Source: CBDDBX01 sp965225955 (GTDB lineage Bacteria; Acidobacteriota; Aminicenantia; UBA2199). From it: 64,000 nucleotides of DNA. Under the pieces are notes generated by a model. That model was given only the letters and a program-made list of their open reading frames with translations, ran no database searches and had not been told where the DNA came from. Below are positions 59,765 to 64,000 of the stretch, piece by piece. The position numbers and the translations under genes were made by a program. The DNA lies in contig CBDDBX010000019.1 of assembly GCA_965225955.1 (NCBI GenBank), forward strand, positions 1-64,000, written 5' to 3'. How positions within the stretch are numbered: the stretch's first letter is position 1; each line of letters opens with the position of its first letter.

Positions 59765-61243
59765 ATGAGTAACTATTTTCCCGAAAGAATTTTTAACTGG
59801 ATTAACGGTGAAGAGGTTTGTGCAGGCTCAGGTGAGATGTTTGCAAAACTCAGACCTGCAGATGGAACATTAATGTGCAGCATTGCCAGATCCGGTATTG
59901 AAGATGTTAAAGATGCAGTGGATGCTGCAGAAAATGGATATAAAGTCTGGAGAGAAATTCCTCCTGTCAAAAGAGGAGCAATTCTTTACGATATCTGTAT
60001 GAAAATGAGAGAGAATCGTGAAATAATAGCAGGTATTGTTGCTCAGGAAACAGGTAAGTCTTTTAAGGAATCTCTGGGAGAAACAGAAGGAGCTATTGCT
60101 CTGGGGCTTTTCTATGCAGGTGAAGGACAGAGACTATACGGAAAAACCACAACAAGTGGCACTGAGCATAAATTTGCCTCAACTATAAGGCAGCCTGTTG
60201 GGGTTGCAGGACTTATTGTTGCTGCAAATACTCCTATTGCAAATGTTGCCTGGAAAATGTTTCCGGCTCTTATTTGTGGTAATGGCGTAGTAATGAAAGC
60301 TGCCGAAGATACTCCGGTTACAGCATGGATAGTTGCAAAGCTTGCTTATGAAGCAGGGCTTCCAAAGGGAGTATTTAATGTAGTTCAGGGACTTGGCAAA
60401 GAAGCCGGAGCACCACTTGTTGAGGATAACAGGGTTGGAGTCATAAGTTTTACCGGATCAACAGCTGTAGGTAAAGAGATAGCTGTGAAAGCAGGGAATA
60501 GACTGGCTAAGGTTTCTCTTGAACTTGGTGGTAAAAACGGACTGGTAGTATGCGATGATGCGGATCTTGACAATGCTGTTAAATGGGTAATGTCCTCATC
60601 TTTCAGTAATGCAGGGCAGCGTTGTGCCTCATCCAGTAGAATAATAGTATTTGACTCAGTATATGAAGAGTTCAGAAGAAGACTACTTGCTGCAACATCA
60701 GAACTTAAAGTTGGAAATAGTGATGGGGACTATCTTGGACCGGTAATTAACGAGAAGCAGCTTAACAACATGATTGCTGCTATTGAAAAAGCTGAAGAGG
60801 AAGGAGCTGAAGTACTTTGTGGTGGGAAGCGTCTGACTGATAACAATCACAGTAAAGGCTTCTATATGGCTCCAACTATTGTGGAGAAGGTTGAAGCAGA
60901 TAGTGACTTCTCAGTAAAAGAAATCTTTGGCCCTATTACTGCTCTTTACAGGGTTAAGAACTATAAAGAGGCTCTTGAAATGGTTAATAACTCACCATAC
61001 GGCCTTACAGCTTCAATTCATACCAAAAATTTCAGCAGAGCCATAGATTTTACCAGAAGAGTTGAAACCGGAGTCGCTGTAGTTAATGCAGGAACTCATG
61101 GGAGTGAACCTCACATGCCTTTTGGTGGGTCAAAGCTTTCAGGTAATGGTTCAAGAGAACCTGGAACAGAAGCTCTGGATATATATTCTGATCTTAAAGA
61201 CATCTATATAAATATTGATCCTGCGGATCTTGAGGAGAAATAA
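59765..61243 (+). CDS. Aldehyde dehydrogenase
   Basis: 492 residues from ATG 59765; ATG 59753 would start inside the GGAGG ribosome site. Catalytic Cys in NAGQRCASSSR, Glu in LELGGKNG, cofactor strand FTGSTAVGKE. Full NAD(P)-dependent ALDH fold. Within a glycan cluster it may oxidise a sugar aldehyde to a uronate-like acid; sequence does not say which. Followed after 3 bp by a transketolase. Confidence 0.88.
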   Translation: MSNYFPERIFNWINGEEVCAGSGEMFAKLRPADGTLMCSIARSGIEDVKDAVDAAENGYKVWREIPPVKRGAILYDICMKMRENREIIAGIVAQETGKSFKESLGETEGAIALGLFYAGEGQRLYGKTTTSGTEHKFASTIRQPVGVAGLIVAANTPIANVAWKMFPALICGNGVVMKAAEDTPVTAWIVAKLAYEAGLPKGVFNVVQGLGKEAGAPLVEDNRVGVISFTGSTAVGKEIAVKAGNRLAKVSLELGGKNGLVVCDDADLDNAVKWVMSSSFSNAGQRCASSSRIIVFDSVYEEFRRRLLAATSELKVGNSDGDYLGPVINEKQLNNMIAAIEKAEEEGAEVLCGGKRLTDNNHSKGFYMAPTIVEKVEADSDFSVKEIFGPITALYRVKNYKEALEMVNNSPYGLTASIHTKNFSRAIDFTRRVETGVAVVNAGTHGSEPHMPFGGSKLSGNGSREPGTEALDIYSDLKDIYINIDPADLEEK

Positions 61244-61246
61244 ATA

Positions 61247-63154
61247 ATGTTGGATATTGCTATTATTCCGCACGAAGAGTTTAGAAGAGTAGCGGAAACT
61301 ATAAAAGAGGATAAAAAGAATCTGGGTATTATTGCTGATATGTGCAGGCTTAATACTCTTGTATCAGTAAAAAAAGCCGGATCAGGCCATCTTGGCTCCA
61401 GTTTCAGTGCAATGGATATTGCTGTCTGGCTGTACTACTATGAAATGAATGTTGTAGAAGAGGGGATCCAAAGTCCTGACAGAGATATCTATTTCTCATC
61501 AAAAGGTCACGATGTACCTGGTCTTTATGCAGTTCTTCACTCCCTTGGTATCTTACCGGAAGATCAGCTTCTGGCTTTGAGAAGAATCGATGGAGTTGAT
61601 GGACACCCAAATGTAAGAACTCCCGGAATAGAGGCAAATACAGGATCTCTTGGAATGGGAATTTCAAGAGGTAAAGGTGTTGCTCTTGGTAAAAAACTGA
61701 ATGGAAATGGTGGTGAAGTATATGTTATGACCGGAGATGGTGAGTTCCAGGAAGGTCAGATTTACGAATCACTTCAGACTACTGCTTTTCAGAAGGTGGA
61801 TAACCTGACTGTGGTTATTGATCATAATAAGGTGCAGTCTGACTGTTTTGTGAAAGACATTATTGATCTGGGTGATCTGGAAGAGAAACTCAGAGTGTTT
61901 GGCTGGCATGTTGAACGTTGTAATGGAAATGATTATGAAGATCTTGCAAGAGCATTCCTCGAAGTGAAATCTGTGAAAAATCAGCCAAAGATAATAATCG
62001 CAGATACAATTAAAGGTAAAGGTATCTCATTTATGGAGCATACCGAAGATATGAAAGATGGTGGCTTTTACAGATGGCATTCCGGTGCTCCTGGTGATGA
62101 AGCTTTCATTGAAGGCTACAAAGAGCTTAAAGAGAGAGTTGATAAAGATGTTGCTGGTCTTGGGATTGCGCCTCTGGTTTACACTGAGCTGTCAATACCG
62201 GAGAAAAAACCAAGTGGAGTAACATCAGAATATGTAGCTGATGCTTTTGGAAAAGCTCTTGTGGACGTTGGAAGAGATAATAAAAAACTTGTTGTAATTG
62301 ATGCTGATCTGGCAGCTGATTGCAGGGTACGTACTTTTGGTGAAGAGTATCCTGACCGGTTCTTTGAAAATGGCATTGCTGAACAGGATATGGTTTCCAT
62401 GGCAGGTGGTATGGCTAAAGAAGGGCTTGTACCTGTTGTTAATAGTTTTGCCAGTTTTCTTGCTTCCCGTGCTAATGAGCAGATATACAATAATGCTGGT
62501 GAAGACAGAAAGGTCATATATGCCTGTCATTACGCAGGATTACTTCCGGCAGGTCCCGGACTTTCTCATCAGAGTGTAAGAGATATTTCTCTTTTTGGGG
62601 CTTTTCCAAATGTTGAGATTCTGCAGCCCGGTAACAGTAAGGAAGCGGAAGATATTGTTAAATATGCTGTTGATGGCACAGATAACAGTGTAATGATTCG
62701 TTTAATAATAGGCCCGTCTCCACGTAACATTGAACTGCCTTCAGATTACTCATTTGAGTATGGTAAAGGTTCAGTAATCAGGGATGGTAAAGATGCTGTT
62801 ATCTTTACAGCAGGACCTGTTATGCTGCATGAAGCACTTAAGGCATCAGAACTTCTGGAAGAGAAAGGGTTTGGACTTAAAGTAGTGAATATGCCATGGC
62901 TCAACAGAACAGATGAAGAGTGGTTCTGTAATGTTACTGGTGATGTTAAATATGTATACACCCTTGATGATCACTCTGTAGTAGGTGGATTAGGAGATTC
63001 AATACTTAACAGCCTCAATAATACAGGACTTATAAAGAGAGTTAATTTTGAAAAGCTGGGACTCACAGAGTACCCCGAGTGGGGAACCCCGCCGGAGGTA
63101 TTGGGACACCATAAACTGGATGGACTAAGTATAAGTAACAGGATAAAAGTTTAA
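61247..63154 (+). CDS. Transketolase-family TPP enzyme (full length)
   Basis: 635 residues with both halves in one chain. The TPP motif is GDGEFQEGQ...VIDHN; GSGHLGSSFS and SKGHDVPG at the N-terminal active site; the central pyrimidine domain has NGIAEQDMVSMAGGMA. Its place between an aldehyde dehydrogenase and an export permease implies a sugar-remodelling job, for example two-carbon transfer to make an unusual ketose, and not central metabolism. That role is inference. Confidence 0.85.
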   Translation: MLDIAIIPHEEFRRVAETIKEDKKNLGIIADMCRLNTLVSVKKAGSGHLGSSFSAMDIAVWLYYYEMNVVEEGIQSPDRDIYFSSKGHDVPGLYAVLHSLGILPEDQLLALRRIDGVDGHPNVRTPGIEANTGSLGMGISRGKGVALGKKLNGNGGEVYVMTGDGEFQEGQIYESLQTTAFQKVDNLTVVIDHNKVQSDCFVKDIIDLGDLEEKLRVFGWHVERCNGNDYEDLARAFLEVKSVKNQPKIIIADTIKGKGISFMEHTEDMKDGGFYRWHSGAPGDEAFIEGYKELKERVDKDVAGLGIAPLVYTELSIPEKKPSGVTSEYVADAFGKALVDVGRDNKKLVVIDADLAADCRVRTFGEEYPDRFFENGIAEQDMVSMAGGMAKEGLVPVVNSFASFLASRANEQIYNNAGEDRKVIYACHYAGLLPAGPGLSHQSVRDISLFGAFPNVEILQPGNSKEAEDIVKYAVDGTDNSVMIRLIIGPSPRNIELPSDYSFEYGKGSVIRDGKDAVIFTAGPVMLHEALKASELLEEKGFGLKVVNMPWLNRTDEEWFCNVTGDVKYVYTLDDHSVVGGLGDSILNSLNNTGLIKRVNFEKLGLTEYPEWGTPPEVLGHHKLDGLSISNRIKV

Positions 63155-63166
63155 AAAGGATATTTA

Positions 63167-63985
63167 ATGAAAGAAGTTGTCATTAAACCGGCAAATCGCG
63201 GCAAAAGTATAGATCTGAAAGAACTATACAGATACAGAGCTATGATTACCGGGATGATAAAGAAGAATATCAGGATTCAGTTTGATGAGCGGGTACTTGG
63301 TTATTTCTGGGTATTCGCAAGACCATTGACTATGGTTTTCATCTTTACTGTAATCAGAAAATATTCAAGTGCAGATATGAAGGTGCCAATCTCATATTCT
63401 CTCTATTTTTACAGTGGCATAATTCTCTGGTTCTACTTCAGAGAAGCTATTATGAATGTAGCCAAAAGTACAACAAGAGATGCGGGATTAATTAAGAAAG
63501 TCTACTTCCCAAGAATTATAAGCCCAATAGTTTCAGTAGGTTCCAGTTTTTATAATCTGCTTATAAGTATGGTGCCTCTTGTGATAATGATGATTTGGCA
63601 GAAAGTTGTACCGGGTGTGAATCTCCTGCTGTTACCTGTTATTCTGTTTCAGAGTATGCTTCTGAGTATGGGAATAGGAATGGTCTTCTCTTCTCTCTCT
63701 CTTATAAGAAAAGATTACGATAACTTTCTTATGCTCTGTCTTTATGTAGGGCTTTTTGTTTCGCCCGTTATATATTCTCCGGCTATGATACCTGAGAGTG
63801 CAAGAATAATTTATAATCTGAATCCGGTTTCCGGTAGTCTGCTTGCATTCAGATCCTGTCTTTTTTCCGGTTACCCTTTTCCATTATATGAGTTTCTGTA
63901 CTCATCTTTAGGTTCAGTTATTATTTTAATGATGGGAATAAGAATGCATAGACGGGTAGATACATTTCTGGCGGATAAATTATGA
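63167..63985 (+). CDS. ABC-2 type polysaccharide export permease
   Basis: 272 residues, six predicted membrane helices (for example SYSLYFYSGIILWFYFRE and LLLPVILFQSMLLSMGIGMVF). N-terminal RAMITGMIKKNIRIQFDERVLGYFW and C-terminal LNPVSGSLLAFR are typical of Wzm/RfbD-type O-antigen or capsule exporters. Its stop overlaps the start of the next gene (ATGA), which should be the ATPase. Confidence 0.88.
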   Translation: MKEVVIKPANRGKSIDLKELYRYRAMITGMIKKNIRIQFDERVLGYFWVFARPLTMVFIFTVIRKYSSADMKVPISYSLYFYSGIILWFYFREAIMNVAKSTTRDAGLIKKVYFPRIISPIVSVGSSFYNLLISMVPLVIMMIWQKVVPGVNLLLLPVILFQSMLLSMGIGMVFSSLSLIRKDYDNFLMLCLYVGLFVSPVIYSPAMIPESARIIYNLNPVSGSLLAFRSCLFSGYPFPLYEFLYSSLGSVIILMMGIRMHRRVDTFLADKL

Positions 63986-64000
63986 AACATACTAAACCCG
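63982..64000 (+). CDS. Start of next gene, expected ABC ATPase (truncated by window)
   Basis: ATG 63982 overlaps the permease stop by 4 bp and reads MKHTKP to the window edge. Too short to identify; the ATPase partner is expected from context. Confidence 0.4.

Noticed and set aside
1..64000. tRNA, rRNA, CRISPR arrays and replication origin
   Set aside because: None could be recognised by eye in the sequence; absence is not proven without a dedicated scan.

Overview
The window is AT-rich bacterial DNA from a motile, probably anaerobic and probably diderm organism. Anaerobic life is suggested by an oxygen-sensitive glycyl-radical enzyme and five SPASM or related radical-SAM proteins. Motility is suggested by a full chemoreceptor and signalling operon. 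A diderm envelope is suggested by signal peptides, lipoproteins and a nonulosonate-type surface glycan locus. Arginine is mostly AGA, intrinsic terminators are common, and no tRNA or rRNA was seen. The phylum cannot be fixed from the sequence; a spirochaete or a similar deep-branching anaerobe would fit.

Layout. 1-4 kb: a degraded block (molybdopterin-domain-like fragment, BlaI-type repressor, BlaR1-like M56 peptidase fused to an M23 domain, second M23 peptidase). Nearly every frameshift here looks like one extra base in a short homopolymer. 4-7.5 kb: a candidate peptide-modification system, with a chagasin-like protein carrying a Cys/Tyr repeat tail followed by a radical SAM/SPASM/TPR enzyme, then a MarR regulator. 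7.4-11.8 kb: exported proteins (beta-propeller, DGSGS-repeat protein, two related small proteins, metallo-beta-lactamase fold). Three copies of a ~150 bp palindromic-ended element lie between 4.0 and 9.0 kb.

11.8-21.1 kb: the most striking region. Seven small Cys-rich peptides share a leader ending LKEI(K/Q)G(G/S) and a CxC...CGxQCSYG core. They sit with three paralogous radical SAM/SPASM maturases, each followed within about 50 bp by its own precursor, and a fourth radical SAM protein of another type. This reads as a multi-precursor RiPP locus that I cannot assign to a named class.

21.3-38.1 kb: one long, tightly packed operon for Pro/Hyp-rich (collagen-like) peptides. It holds trans-4-hydroxyproline dehydratase HypD and its activase, Xaa-Pro aminopeptidase, a DPP-IV-like peptidase, a pyrroline-2-carboxylate reductase-like protein, trans-3-hydroxyproline dehydratase (Cys/Thr type), an SDR, a divergent two-subunit glycine-dehydrogenase-like pair, a COG3199-type NAD kinase, an S37-like prolyl peptidase lipoprotein and a C69 dipeptidase. 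It would release Hyp, Pro and Gly from peptides and dehydrate both hydroxyproline isomers.

38.2-50.8 kb: chemotaxis operon (two complete MCPs, one MCP remnant, two CheW, STAS protein, CheA, CheR, CheB, CheD, YgjV-like protein) with no CheY in the window. 50.8-55.2 kb: repeats and three minus-strand genes (DUF5694-like, DsrE-like, second S9 peptidase). 55.5-64 kb: surface-polysaccharide genes (two GT2 transferases, NeuB-like synthase with SAF domain, KdsC-like phosphatase, SDR, aldehyde dehydrogenase, transketolase, ABC-2 permease), running off the right edge.
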